From assembly GCA_032622095.1 (NCBI GenBank), contig CP136066.1, forward strand, positions 96,493,319 through 96,557,318: DNA of 64,000 nt. Direction: 5' to 3'. Below are positions 1-10,685 of the stretch, piece by piece. The stretch is from Siphonodentalium dalli (taxonomy: Eukaryota > Mollusca > Scaphopoda > Gadilida > Siphonodentaliidae). Below the pieces are notes generated by a model. That model searched no databases, was not told the origin of the DNA, and was given only the letters and a program-made list of their open reading frames with translations. The translations under genes were made by a program, and so were the position numbers. Numbering within the stretch: the first letter of the stretch is position 1; each line of letters opens with the position of its first letter.

Positions 1-272
1 GCGTTCCTGTCTCGTTAAAATAGTTGGCATTTTAAATTTTCCATAACACTTTATAACTCTATGAATGTTCGATATGGACTATAGGTTGTTTGTCCGCAGT
101 AATTCACTTCAACAAACACGACTAACACTAGTCACATTGAGCTCAATCAACGTCAACTAACCCGCCGCTTTCTCACGGGCATAATCTTTGCAGCAAGAAA
201 ATATCAGAGTACAATTGTACCTGATATTTTCTTGCAGATATTTTCTTGCAGCTTCATCTGTACGCGCCCTAA
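1..272 (+). repeat. Half copy of a palindromic (foldback) element
   Basis: This stretch matches one arm of the large palindrome at 62012-63433. Shared landmarks are ATGGACTATAGGTTGTTT, TTGAGCTCAATCAACG, TCTCACGGGC and the ATATTTTCTTGCAG motifs. It stops at the sequence that forms the centre of the palindrome (GCGCC then TAA in the other copy; GCGCCC then TAA here). The other arm is not found beside it: after position 272 the big transposon starts, and the sequence after 11923 is an unrelated AT-rich minisatellite. No gene is seen. Confidence 0.75.
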
Positions 273-338
273 TAGTCCAGGCACATTAGACATAAAAATG
301 AGAAAGTAAGGAAAAAAATCGGAGAAAGCTGATTTTTT
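273..338 (+). repeat. Left terminal inverted repeat of the large transposon
   Basis: The outer 17 bases are identical to the reverse complement of 11904-11920. After about 15-20 diverged bases, the GGAAAAAAATCGGAGAAAGC block matches again. This copy is about 9 bases longer than its partner because of the extra run around ATGAGAAAGTAA. Confidence 0.85.
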
Positions 339-381
339 TATATGTTTCCGGGACACACATTGCGGATAAAGTGTGAAAAGT

Positions 382-810
382 TATGGAATCCTATTACGGC
401 CACTTGCTAATGGCGCTTTCGGCGCACTTTTTGTCGCTTTCGGCGCATCGCGCCGAAAGCGCCGAAAGCGACAAAATGTGCGCCGATCGGCGCACTTTTT
501 GTCGCTTTCGGCGCTTTCGGCGCGCGCGCCGAAAGCGACAAAAAGTGCGCCATTAGCGTTGTTTCGGCGCGCGCCGAAAGCGCCGAAAGCGCCGAAAGCG
601 ACAAAATGTGCGCCGATCGGCGCACTTTTTGTCGCTTTCGGCGCTTTCGGCGCGCGCGCCGAAAGCGACAAAAAGTGCGCCATTAGCGTTGTTTCGGCGC
701 GCGCCGAAAGCGCCGAAAGCGCCGAAAGCGCCGAAAGCGACAAAATGTGCGCACCGCGCCGAAAGCGACAGAAAGTGCGCCATTAGCGCGGTGCGCCATT
801 AGGGCATGTA
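382..810. repeat. GCGCC/GAAAGC foldback array, left end of nested element
   Basis: After the terminal ATGGAATCC...GCTAATGG stretch, the array alternates GGCGCACTTTTTGTCGC and its reverse complement, with TTTCGGCGC or CGCCGAAAG spacers repeated one to four times. A higher-order unit of about 130 bp recurs (GATCGG at 485 and 615). Every unit is self-complementary, so a single strand could form a chain of hairpins. The open frames here are simple repeats in all directions and should not be called genes. Confidence 0.9.
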
Positions 811-1859
811 TACAATTAAGTATGTGATCAGCCCAGCAGGGGTGCCGGAAGAGGGGGCAGCTGATCCCCTGCCCTTGACCAAGGGGGCAGGACTTGCCCT
901 TTTTCTGGAGACAGAAAATGCTGTGTTTAATCTCGTGTTTTTATAGCAAAATGTAACTTTTTGGGTCCAAATACCACCAATTTCACAAGGAATATTAATT
1001 TTTTGTCAAAAACGGCCATAAAAACCGACAAATACCTTTAAAATAGGGATTTTTGCCACAATGAATTTATGGTTGTTTTTTCCGAGTTTGCGGAGAAAAT
1101 TTCCTTTTTTGGGCAGAAAAGTGCCATTTTTGTAGGCTCTCCCCCCCCCCCCGATGCCCTTGGATGCTCCCGGCACCTCAGTGCAGATCGGACATGGCCA
1201 TATGTGTACAATGTATAGGCCTATGTATCAATTTTAAAAGGGAGGGGCTGAATTTTGCTGTAGATACACCTCTAAATGCTATAATTTGTCATTATTCAGA
1301 TTTAAAATTATTTATTAATATGGTACTTAACACATGTATGAATTTTCACTATAAATGAGTCTAAATATAGTCAAGTGATTAGTATGCATACATTTGAGCA
1401 ACTTTTTAAGTGAGTGTTGCCGCATGTAATTAAATGTAATATAATGAAAAAGTCTGTTAATAATTGAACACCACAACTGACTGTCACTAGCTGTGATAGA
1501 CTTGCAGTGAATATATTGATTGAGTAATTGGCAATCATGAATATTTTTGTGGGACAAACCCCAGCTTCTGGCATGATTCAGGGTACGTTCATACGCTGGC
1601 AAGTTTGCAAGGTACATTTTTGTGGGCATTTCGTCATAGAAAACCACATGGTGCCAGAATATGAACGGAAATATGCACCTAACATGCATCTTTACCAGAG
1701 CGAAAGACATCGGAAGTAACATTTATATAGTTCCACTTGTACTACCAGTGCTACCTCCAAATACCTGTATGATTTATTCTTGTGAGATAATTTGCATGAT
1801 ATTTACAGGCAAATTCCGGTAGCATCGTTACCAGTGGAACTACAGAGATTTATTTCGCA
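811..1859. other. Interior of nested foldback element, no gene
   Basis: AT-rich sequence with a C-run at about 1141-1152. A short imperfect inverted repeat lies at 1728-1842 (TAGTTCCACTTGTACTACCA... against TACCAGTGGAACTA), which may be a small MITE. The open frames of 60-130 codons on both strands overlap one another and show no recognisable motif. Confidence 0.5.
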
Positions 1860-2760
1860 CGTATACTAGTAGTTAGCCCCCCAACTTTGGTCAAAAGTAT
1901 AACAGTTGGAAATTTCATACTTGCCAAAACATTAGTTGGAAATTTCACACCAACAATAGGTGAAATATGTTCTTGTAGTTTGATTATAAAACAATTTATT
2001 GGGGGGGGGGGGGGAAATGTTCCTATGTTTGGTAAAAACTTTGGACAGAAATGGTCATCAGTTGGAAATTTTCCAACCTTAGGGGGGGGTAACAGATTGG
2101 AAATTTCCAACACTTGGAAAGCTTGTGTCCTGGTCCCTCCCCCGTGGCCAGTCAAAAACTTCTAGTTAATTTAAGAAAACAATATTGTCATACATTTGGT
2201 CAACATTGTCATTGGAATTGTCATCAGTTGAAAATTTTCCAACCTAAGTGGGGGGTGTAGGGTTTAAATTTACAACGGTAGGAAGGCTTGAGGCTAGTGT
2301 AGATGTTACGATTTCAAAATTTTCTTGTTAAGATTTCTAAATTTTCGCACACCGGATCGAACCATGGTCGGCCCGGTGTGTCATTGCCCCACATCCACAT
2401 GGCCAATACAAAACTGCTAATTAGTTTAGCAAAACAATATTTTACTACATTTGGTCAAATTTGTGGACAGAAACGGTCATCACTTCCAACCTGAGGGGAG
2501 TATGAGGTTTGAAATTTTCAAATAACTAATAAATGTTCAGGTTAAAATATCTGTCAATGTTCTCATACCAGGAATATAGAAATATAAAACCATGGCTTAT
2601 GAATATATTAGAAATTAGGCCTGACTGAGGTTCAAGGGGGGGGGGGTGCAAATGGAATTATTCAAAAACTTGTGTTGGTCTGATTCTGACTAAAGGGGGG
2701 ATGCAGTTGGAATTTCCCAAGGTGGACACCCCCCCCCCCAAACATGTAGTTGAAATTGAA
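1860..2760. repeat. Dispersed repeat with GGAAATTTCCAAC motifs
   Basis: Contains repeated CAGTTGGAAATTTTCCAAC-type motifs, G or C homopolymer runs (for example 2000-2013), and phrases such as TTTAGCAAAACAATATTTTACTAC. The same phrases occur in the opposite orientation at 35.8-37.27 kb and in partial form at 22.38-22.64, 46.87-47.02 and 63.22-63.64 kb. No protein is supported. Confidence 0.7.
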
Positions 2761-3109
2761 GTCAGAAGAACCCCTCCCCCCAGATTGTGCCATGAAACTT
2801 TACTCTGCATAGTGCTTGTAGAGATATTATTCCATCAGTGCAAAACATGGGAACTTTTTTTATGTTCTAACATGGAACTTTATAACATTGAACAAACAAG
2901 GCAGAGAACATGTTGGACTCTCCGTTACCACATCCCTGCATCCATGCGAATGGGGGGGGGGGGTTCAGGAGCTGTGGCTTTTGAAGTTCACTCACCTAAT
3001 TGTAATTCCATATTTCTGATAAAACTTATAGATAATTTCACGGTGTGTAAAATTTAGAAAAAAATTGTCAACAATAAACGCCTCCATTTTAATGGCATAC
3101 AGAAGTTAC
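2761..3109. other. No gene seen; inner spacer of foldback element
   Basis: AT-rich sequence between the GGAAATTTCC repeat and the right array, with C- and G-runs. A 118-codon open frame (2701-3057, plus strand) crosses these homopolymer runs and shows no domain. Confidence 0.4.
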
Positions 3110-3537
3110 TATGGAATCCTATTACGGCCACTTGCTAATGGCGCTTTCGGCGCACTTTTTGTCGCTTTCGGCGCATCGCGCCGAAAGCGCCGAAAGCGAC
3201 AAAAAGTGCGCCATTAGCGTTGTTTCGGCGCGCGCCGAAAGCGCCGAAAGCGACAAAATGTGCGCCGATCGGCGCACTTTTTGTCGCTTTCGGCGCTTTC
3301 GGCGCGCGCCGAAATAACGCTAATGGCGCACATTTTGTCGCTTTCGGCGCACCGCGCCGAAAGCGCCGAAAGCGACAAATAGTGCGCCGTTACGGCGCAC
3401 TTTTTGTCGCTTTCGGCGCTTTCGGCGCTTTCGGCGCGTTACTAATGGCGCACTTTTTGTCGCTTTCGGCGCTTTCGGCGCATCGCGCCGAAAGCGCCGA
3501 AAGCGCCATTAGCAAGTGGCCGTAATAGGATTCCATA
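3110..3537. repeat. GCGCC/GAAAGC foldback array, right end of nested element
   Basis: Same composition as the array at 382-810. It starts TATGGAATCCTATTACGGCC and ends with the reverse complement of that sequence, so by itself it is a complete 428-bp unit with terminal inverted repeats. It has no matching direct repeat of its own: AGTTAC lies on the left and AAAAGT on the right. The duplication AAAAGT pairs with the far-left array instead, so the whole 3.16-kb block moved together. Confidence 0.88.
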
Positions 3538-4237
3538 AAAAGTCCCCGCGAATCCGAGTTGAGCTTTTTTAGTTATAGCGTTTTTTTGATGAAAAAAAAA
3601 ATTGAAAAAAAAATTCGACCCAGCTCCATATTTCTCATTCTTATTCGCCTTAGTAGGGTGAGAATCATAAATATCGTGCTGAATTATATTGAGAATACAT
3701 ATCCCCAACAGAAAATGCCAACTTTGTACCAATCCTCACACTCAATGGTGAAATATTCACGAAAATGTACAAAATTACGAAAAAAAAATTAATTGTTTTC
3801 ATACACACAACGGTACACAACGTCCATTAAATCAAATCTACGACTACTTTGGGAGTTAAATTATATATCAAAAATTGCAGAAAAGCAGTGGCTTTATAAT
3901 GATATATAACAATAGTCATTTATTCCATAATGAACTGGTGAAACGTGTGAAATATTAACCATACCCCCTAAACTCAAATTCAAACGGCATCGACTTTTCT
4001 CATTCAATTTCCTGATGAAAGTCGTTCAAGGCTATATTGCATCAAAAAGAGCGTTGTTCGCCTACACTCAAGATGCATTGGCATGTAATGTGTGCACGCC
4101 CTTTATAAACAAATTTGTTACGACAACGCTCTTTAATTCCGCATTCCAGGTCTGTCCATTGCACAATTTGCTCTGTTCAGTATTGGACACTCCGCATTTG
4201 ATGCCTAGATATTGAAACCAATGATCCCTTGATAGAT
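3538..4237. other. Left subterminal region of the large transposon, no gene
   Basis: The first about 33 bases (AAAAGTCCCC...GAGTTGAGC) are the displaced continuation of the left TIR and pair with 11793-11827. The rest is AT-rich with A-runs and has no coding region I can support. Confidence 0.6.
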
Positions 4238-6791
4238 ACATATGGGGACATGACAATCTGCGGAATGGGATGGAATATGGAATAGAACGACAATCTGCGG
4301 AACAGAATTTCAAATTGCGTGGAACGGCCGATATCTCGAGGAATACAGGGCGTATGGCGCTCATGTTGGTGTCTAACGAAAGGCCCACATTCGCCCTATC
4401 CACACATATTAACCCCGCCACTGACCGGACACCAGAAGTTGCATTATTTGATCGAAAACTGACCTAACATGGGGTGAAATTTGGGATAGCATGGCAATCT
4501 GCGGAACGGAATTTCAAATTGCGTGGAACGGCCGATATCTCGAGGAATACAGGGCGTAGGGCGCTCATTTTGGTGTCTAACGAAAGGCCGATATTCGCCA
4601 TATCCACACATATTAACCCCGGACACCGGAAGTTGCATTATTCGGTCGAAAACTGACCTAACATAAAATGCCACAAACACGAAAAACTGCGTTCGACATT
4701 AATGTTTAGAATTTAGATTTCTCGACGAATACGCTAGCAAACACCAAGTTTTAGGTATCAAATAACGCAGTGGAATACTGTGCACTCGTTTTTATCTACA
4801 ATATGGCTGTTTTAGTGCGAAAACTGTAATAGCGAAACGCAAACAAGCGCCGATAAAACAGCTAAAAATAGACTCGATGTTTACATTTACACGATCGATT
4901 TCAGCTGGTATATTCAATATAATGGGGCGTATAGTATATCAAAATGTAGGATTAGACACAGGGAATGTATTTTTTTCCAAATGGGTCCACCACGCGGTGA
5001 AATTGTTGCAGAAATTCGCTCCAAAATATTCGCACTTCAGTTGTGACTAAAAGCCCAGATGCCGGAGCCCGGCGACTAAAAGCCAAGTTACAAAATAGAT
5101 TAACTGGTTTGAACGCATGAATATGTCAATGGTCAGACTGTTGGAAATAATACCCAATTTTTTTTATAGACTTATATAAACACTTACGTGTGAAACTCGA
5201 ATTTTAATTAAATCCATGATTGTGTAGTCTCTCGTATATCACGAACACTGCGCGCACACATTTTATTGGAATACATGCCATCTTTGCCTTGTGTTTTGTT
5301 TAGTTTAGTTTTTTTGGCGACCAAAGATGAGATGTGTTCGCACCACACTGTGCTAAGGCCAATGAAATCACTGAATTTCAGATTATCAGCTTAACCGCAT
5401 TATTTCATTAGTATCTGAAGCAAATTAATGAACACCATAAACAATAGAAAATTAACACAGCTCTTCGTGCGGGATAATCTTTAAAGCCAGTGACACCTCA
5501 GTCATCCTGACAGACTGTACAAACATAATGATAATGGGGCATTATGCATCATGAATATTTTTGTTAATTGGAATTGTCAAATCTAACATGCATGTTGTGG
5601 CTTCTAAGTAAACAAATTACCAGTTTTTTTAAATGGAGGCATGATGTTAAAGGACTCTTAGTTGCAATTAAGACCCTCGCAATAAATGCTTCAACAAACG
5701 CTCTTTATTGACTACCCTATACATGTTCTATGTATACTATAGGGCGACTGTATATACACAGACGGTATAGATAACTTTTAAGAGTGTTAACAATATTTTA
5801 TTAGAACGAAAAAACAGAACGTCACATTTACAATGTATACATAGAAAAATAACAAATAGTTCAAATGGCGATATGATAACAAGCAACAAGCAATATTCAT
5901 GCGTTCAAACCAGTTAATCTATTTTGTAACTTGGCTTTTAGTCGCCGGGCTCCGGCATCTGGGCTTTTAGTCACAACTGAAGTGCGAATATTTTGGAGCG
6001 AATTTCTGCAACAATTTCACCGCGTGGTGGACCCATTTGGAAAAAAATACATTCCCTGTGTCTAATCCTACATTTTGATATACTATACGCCCCATTATAT
6101 TGAATATACCAGCTGAAATCGATCGTGTAAATGTAAACATCGAGTCTATTTTTAGCTGTTTTATCGGCGCTTGTTTGCGTTTCGCTATTACAGTTTTCGC
6201 ACTAAAACAGCCATATTGTAGATAAAAACGAGTGCACAGTATTCCACTGCGTTATTTGATACCTAAAACTTGGTGTTTGCTAGCGTATTCGTCGAGAAAT
6301 CTAAATTCTAAACATTAATGTCGAACGCAGTTTTTCGTGTTTGTGGCATTTTATGTTAGGTCAGTTTTCGACCGAATAATGCAACTTCCGGTGTCCGTTC
6401 AGTGGCGGGGTTAATATGTGTGGATAGGGCGAATATCGGCCTTTCGTTAGACACCAAAATGAGCGCCCTACGCCCTGTATTCCTCGAGATATCGGCCGTT
6501 CCACGCAATTTGAAATTCTGTTCCGCAGATTGCCATGCTATCCCAAATTTCACCCCATGTTAGGTCAGTTTTCGATCAAATAATGCAACTTCTGGTGTCC
6601 GGTCAGTGGCGGGGTTAATATGTGTGGATAGGGCGAATGTGGGCCTTTCGTTAGACACCAACATGAGCGCCCTACGCCCTGTATCCCTCGAGATATCGGC
6701 CGTTCCACGCAATTTGAAATTCTGTTCCGCAGATTGTCGTTCTATTCCATATTCCATCCCATTCCGCAGATTGTCATGTCCCTACATATGT
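4238..6791. repeat. Large imperfect palindrome upstream of the transposon ORF
   Basis: The left arm (about 4238-5124) and right arm (about 5894-6791) are near-identical reverse complements separated by a spacer of about 770 bp. Each arm contains two tandem units of about 204 bp (CAATCTGCGGAACAG at 4291, CAATCTGCGGAACGG at 4495). The second unit of the left arm lacks about 10 bases present in the right arm. The right arm ends about 200 bp before the transposase-like ORF, so it may hold promoter sequence. The 65-codon frames in the units are repeat-derived. Confidence 0.88.
5125..5893. other. Spacer of the palindrome, no gene
   Basis: AT-rich loop between the two arms. No open frame of useful length, RNA gene or repeat family was recognised. 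Confidence 0.5.
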
Positions 6792-6987
6792 AATTTTGCC
6801 TGTTGTTGATTATTAGAGTCTTGTGTTATTTGTAGAACTGATCAGTTATGTTGTTGGCATATCACTTAGCGTTACCTGTTGATACCTTACGGTGACAACG
6901 AAGCAGGTCCGCACATTGATATCTGTTCTGTGGTATTGTACTTGAGTTTATTGTGTCTATCATCTTTTTTCTGTTGTGACTTTGGCA

Positions 6988-9942
6988 ATGGATAAATGTA
7001 TCAAATGTAACGATGAGTTGACCGGCTCGTCCGGAATAACTACACTTGGTGAGCGGGGTATAGAAAAGTTGGTTGCTGTAAGCGTCGAGCTTGGCGATAA
7101 TCTTTTTGCCGGTTCGAAGAAACCCACAGTTGGTGAGAAAATTCACAGATTCTGCTACAAGAATTATACACGGGAAAGTTCTGTAAGAAAAAGTAATAGA
7201 ATGTCTCTAGATGCAGCTGAATCTGACGAAGCTGGTCCATCTATGACAAAAAAATTGCGCTCTGATCAAGATGCTTTCAATTTTAAACTCCATTGTCTGT
7301 TCTGTGGAGAATCCGCCGACAAACAAACTCATATACCCGTTCAACGTAGAAGAGAAGTCCACACCGTTGAAACATTGACTCTTGTTGATAGTATCAGAAC
7401 CCGTTGTTTGAAACGTAGTGATGAATGGGGTGAGTCTGTACTTACTCGGATCGGTCGTGCTATCGATCTAGTGGCCGAGGAAGGTCGGTATCACCATGAT
7501 TGCTGGACAGGATTTGTCAGAGATAAGCCTGAGCGAACTCTTTCACGGGGTAGGCCTGTTGCAGACAAGAAAGCACTTGCATTCCATGAATTGTGTACCT
7601 TTATGGAGAACAGCGATGAGTGTCAGTTTTCCTTGAGCGAATTGGCAGAGACGTTTGAATCGTATCTTGGTGACGAAGTCGGTTACACAATTAAACATCT
7701 TAAAACCAAACTGCTTGAGCATTTCGGTAGTAGAATCTCTATTACAACACTGAGGTCCCTAAAAAATGTTGTCACATTCAGAGATTCATCAGACAAAATA
7801 CTATATGATTCGTGGTACTCAGACAAATGTACCAATGAAACCGATGAACGTATGCGCATCGTCAAGAAAGCATCGGCTATAGTCCGCGATGATATTCGGT
7901 CAACCATTTACGAGTGTGACGTTTATCCCAAACCCGATTCGTTATCTGTATCTAGTGATCTACTACCCGATACACTCCAAACCTTGTTACAAGGGATTGT
8001 TGCTCCGTCGCAGCGTGGGCAAAACATCCAAGCCAACCAGAGACGCGTGACAGCCATAGGTCAGTCTCTAATAAGTTCTTGTCGGCCCCGTTCATTCTTG
8101 TCACCAGTATTATTGTCGGTAGCAGTTTACATACATAGGAAATTCGCATCTCGGGAATTGATCGACATTCTGAATGGACTAATGTTCTCTTCTAGCTACC
8201 GGGAAGTTCAACAATACGTTCATTCTGTCATGATAAGCAAAGGTCCGTCGCCTAGACTTGCGAACTTCACACAATTCGTTTTCGATAACGCCGATTGTAA
8301 TGTGCGCACGCTAGATGGCAAGAATACTTTCCATAGTATGGGAGGCATCGCCTGTATAACTCCAAGCAGAGATCACACAGAAGAGTCTCCGATAAAACGA
8401 CTAACTGGTGATCATTCGAATATTGGCTCTGGTGAATTCGGGTACATCCCTTTGAAAGGTTACAGTAAACCAAGCAAATCGGGTCTTGACGAAATTGTGA
8501 TGAAGGATTTATCAACATTGGGTGAATCTGATCCGAAAAATTTGAAACTCGCAAAAACAGTCGACAGTCTTTGGTCTTTGACGCATGTACTGAGAGTACC
8601 TTGCCCATCTTGGGCTGGATATATGCACATTGTCACATCATCAGATGATTATGAAACAAGTGATGTCGAGATACTTCCCTTTATTAATTTTGATCCATCC
8701 AACCCGAGCACAATTTACACTGCTCTCATGTTTGCACAAACTGAATGTGAGAAACAGGGACTGAACGTTTGTCCAGTGACGTTTGACCAACCACTTTATA
8801 TCAAAGCAGTGGAGATTGTGTCTTCGTCAGATAAGTTGACAAAAGTTTTCGTTAGACTCGGCGGCTTCCATATGATTATGTCATATTTAGGGGCAATTGG
8901 TTCGATCATGGCTGGTAGCGGCTTGGATGAACTTTGGAGGACTGTTTATGCTGGTGGGTCAATCCATCATTTGATCAGTGGTCATGCATATTCAAGAGCA
9001 GTTCGTGCCCATTTGCTAACACAAATTGCCATTACAAAACTTGTGTTTGAAGAAAGCCGAACACTAGATAACATAGACTGCACAGAAGTCAATGAAATAT
9101 TCTGTGGACTTGCCAGAGGTGACTGTACAACAGCTGACGCTGTCAATCAAGAAAGTGTCAACCATCTACTGTCAAAATTACACGAACTGCTCCAGAATGC
9201 GTCCGTAGGACGCACAGGAAAGCTTTGGGTACAATACTACGAGCAAATAGGTCTTCTCCAGTTGTTCTTGAGAGCAGAGCGCACAGGCGACTGGGAACTC
9301 CACACATATTGTGTTCGCAATATGATTCCAGTATTTCACGCAGGTGGTCATTTTGCATACGCAAAAAGTTCTCATCTCTATTTGCAGCAGATGAATGAGC
9401 TAACAGAAATAATGCAACAGGATGATTTGAAGTTGTTCACTGAGAAAGGTTACTTTACCATAAGGCGCTCAGATAAATTCTGGGACGGGATATATTCTGA
9501 TCAGACCATAGAGCAGTGTTTAATGAGAATGTTCAAGCTCCCTGGTGGTCTCACACATGGCAGGGGAATAACCGATAGCACTGTTGCGAAATGGGTACAT
9601 GGACTACCTCTTTGCCTTCCGATATGTAATGCTCTCGAAAATTTTGTTAATGTTCACACTGGTCATGGCGAACAACATCGGGATCTCCGTCAAAGTTCAC
9701 AATTGACTGATGCCAATGATATCACCAAATTATTGAACTGGCTCAGAGTGCATTCCCCCTTTCAGATTAGAGATCCACTACAATTAGTCTCTATAGCGAC
9801 CGGGTTTGTGGCCGACGAAACTGTGAACTGTGACCAAGTTCGCAAAATTGGTGAATGTTGCGTATCGAATGTTGTAAGCAAAACGTTCAACAGCATCAAA
9901 CTACGACGTGTTGACACTGTGAAGTCCGTGGAAGTAAGGTAG
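6988..9942 (+). CDS. Transposase-like protein with two zinc modules and a DDE-like core
   Basis: A 984-codon uninterrupted frame. The in-frame GTG at 6976 is upstream, but ATG 6988 (GGCAATGG, good start context) is the likely eukaryotic start. Two similar zinc-binding-like modules are visible: C4-x2-C7 with H53-x2-C56, and C103-x2-C106 with H169-x2-C172. The middle holds FDNADCN (D433), TFDQ (D600), GGFHM then SYLGAIG (625-638), GHAYSRAVRAH (665-675) and AERTGDWELH (E764). The spacing of D433, D600 and E764 and the G-x-FH motif resemble RNase H-fold transposases of the KDZ/DUF6589 type; this is inference from motif memory. The protein probably binds transposon DNA and catalyses strand transfer in the nucleus. 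It resembles an uncharacterised protein family common in invertebrate genomes. In those relatives the frame continues into the nuclease region, so TAG 9940 probably reflects a frameshift. Confidence 0.8.
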   Translation: MDKCIKCNDELTGSSGITTLGERGIEKLVAVSVELGDNLFAGSKKPTVGEKIHRFCYKNYTRESSVRKSNRMSLDAAESDEAGPSMTKKLRSDQDAFNFKLHCLFCGESADKQTHIPVQRRREVHTVETLTLVDSIRTRCLKRSDEWGESVLTRIGRAIDLVAEEGRYHHDCWTGFVRDKPERTLSRGRPVADKKALAFHELCTFMENSDECQFSLSELAETFESYLGDEVGYTIKHLKTKLLEHFGSRISITTLRSLKNVVTFRDSSDKILYDSWYSDKCTNETDERMRIVKKASAIVRDDIRSTIYECDVYPKPDSLSVSSDLLPDTLQTLLQGIVAPSQRGQNIQANQRRVTAIGQSLISSCRPRSFLSPVLLSVAVYIHRKFASRELIDILNGLMFSSSYREVQQYVHSVMISKGPSPRLANFTQFVFDNADCNVRTLDGKNTFHSMGGIACITPSRDHTEESPIKRLTGDHSNIGSGEFGYIPLKGYSKPSKSGLDEIVMKDLSTLGESDPKNLKLAKTVDSLWSLTHVLRVPCPSWAGYMHIVTSSDDYETSDVEILPFINFDPSNPSTIYTALMFAQTECEKQGLNVCPVTFDQPLYIKAVEIVSSSDKLTKVFVRLGGFHMIMSYLGAIGSIMAGSGLDELWRTVYAGGSIHHLISGHAYSRAVRAHLLTQIAITKLVFEESRTLDNIDCTEVNEIFCGLARGDCTTADAVNQESVNHLLSKLHELLQNASVGRTGKLWVQYYEQIGLLQLFLRAERTGDWELHTYCVRNMIPVFHAGGHFAYAKSSHLYLQQMNELTEIMQQDDLKLFTEKGYFTIRRSDKFWDGIYSDQTIEQCLMRMFKLPGGLTHGRGITDSTVAKWVHGLPLCLPICNALENFVNVHTGHGEQHRDLRQSSQLTDANDITKLLNWLRVHSPFQIRDPLQLVSIATGFVADETVNCDQVRKIGECCVSNVVSKTFNSIKLRRVDTVKSVEVR

Positions 9943-10685
9943 TGATTGACCCCACAATTCTGTTCAACCGCATCACATGTGTTATTCAGTCACAAGCAGA
10001 GATGGAAGAGTATCTCAAATATGAACTCGCCCCGAAACCAACAGCATTGTTTGATTCTGCTGGAATGAGGAAGACACAGAAAAGCACGCTCGGTAAGATC
10101 CTCAAAACATACGGTTCCGAGCAAACTAAAATCCCAGAACATTCTCTGTTTGTTGTAGATGGTGGATTTTTATTGAGGGCAGTTGTATGGCCTAAACAGT
10201 CGTCATATAAGGACATATGTACATCATATTCCAATTATCTAGTGAGACATTTTGGGGCGAACGTCGTGGTTGTTTTTGATGGTTATGCTTGTACAATGTC
10301 GACAAAGGGCATGGAACAAGCCCGTAGATCTAAAAACAGGTATTCCATTGATATCAATATCTCACCCGAGTTACCAGCCACCACACCCCAATCCGATTTC
10401 CTTGCAAATGCCAAGAACAAAACCCAACTGATCGATCTTCTAATGCAGGAGCTATCTGCTATCAATATTCAGTCCAAGCAGGCCGAGGCTGATGCTGATG
10501 TACTGATAGCCGAAACTGCACTTGACATCGCTCAAGATGACAACAATGTTGTCGTTGTGGGAACAGACACAGACTTGTTAGTCATTCTTACCTCTCGAGT
10601 TCAACCGGGATGTAATATTCACATGATGTATTCCATTACCCAAAACTTACTAGTTTCAGTTAGTGAAATAGCAACCTCCTTGTAG
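9942..10685 (+). pseudogene. FEN1/XPG-like nuclease region, first part, frameshifted from the upstream ORF
   Basis: Open frame of 247 codons in a different frame from the upstream ORF and overlapping its stop by one base. It opens on GTG, which is not a usual eukaryotic start, so it is probably a continuation of the 984-codon protein. Acidic active-site positions of the FEN1/XPG family are visible: VVDGG (D at 10158), VFDGY (D at 10278), EADADVL (E at 10485, D at 10491 and 10497) and GTDTDLL (D at 10566 and 10572). This family cuts flap or branched DNA using two metal ions. A GTAAGG donor at 9934 and TTCAG ending at 9989 could form a 56-bp phase-0 intron that rejoins the frames. However, 9945-9989 reads as plausible family sequence, so a frameshift near 9936-9942 is more likely. 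Confidence 0.7.

Larger units (their letters stand above)
382..3537. mobile_element. Foldback transposon built of GCGCC hairpin arrays, nested in the left TIR
   Basis: The element begins TATGGAATCC and ends GGATTCCATA. AAAAGT stands directly on both sides (376-381 and 3538-3543), a clean 6-bp target duplication. Removing the element and one AAAAGT restores the left TIR of the host transposon, which then runs parallel to the right TIR (AAAAGTCCCC...CCGAGTTGAGC). Both ends are arrays of short GC-rich inverted units (382-810 and 3110-3537), and the 2.3-kb centre is AT-rich and has no gene. It is probably non-autonomous, since no transposase is seen. Confidence 0.8.

Noticed and set aside
373-802. 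Several overlapping open frames on both strands in the GCGCC array
   Set aside because: All six frames are open because the repeat lacks stop codons. The peptides are simple RRKR, AESAES and APKAPK repeats.
3111-3525. Open frames in the second GCGCC array
   Set aside because: Same repeat artefact as the first array.
3110-3537. Independent insertion of the right GCGCC array alone
   Set aside because: It has its own inverted ends but no matching flanking duplication, while AAAAGT pairs positions 376 and 3538. The whole 382-3537 block is the better unit.
4270-4656. Pair of similar 60-65 codon frames, recurring at 6356-6757
   Set aside because: They follow the 204-bp tandem units and palindrome arms. 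Similarity comes from DNA duplication, with no start context or domain.
9934-9989. 56-bp phase-0 intron joining the transposase and nuclease frames
   Set aside because: GTAAGG and TTCAG fit, but the segment itself reads as plausible family protein sequence, so a frameshift explains it better. Kept only as an alternative.
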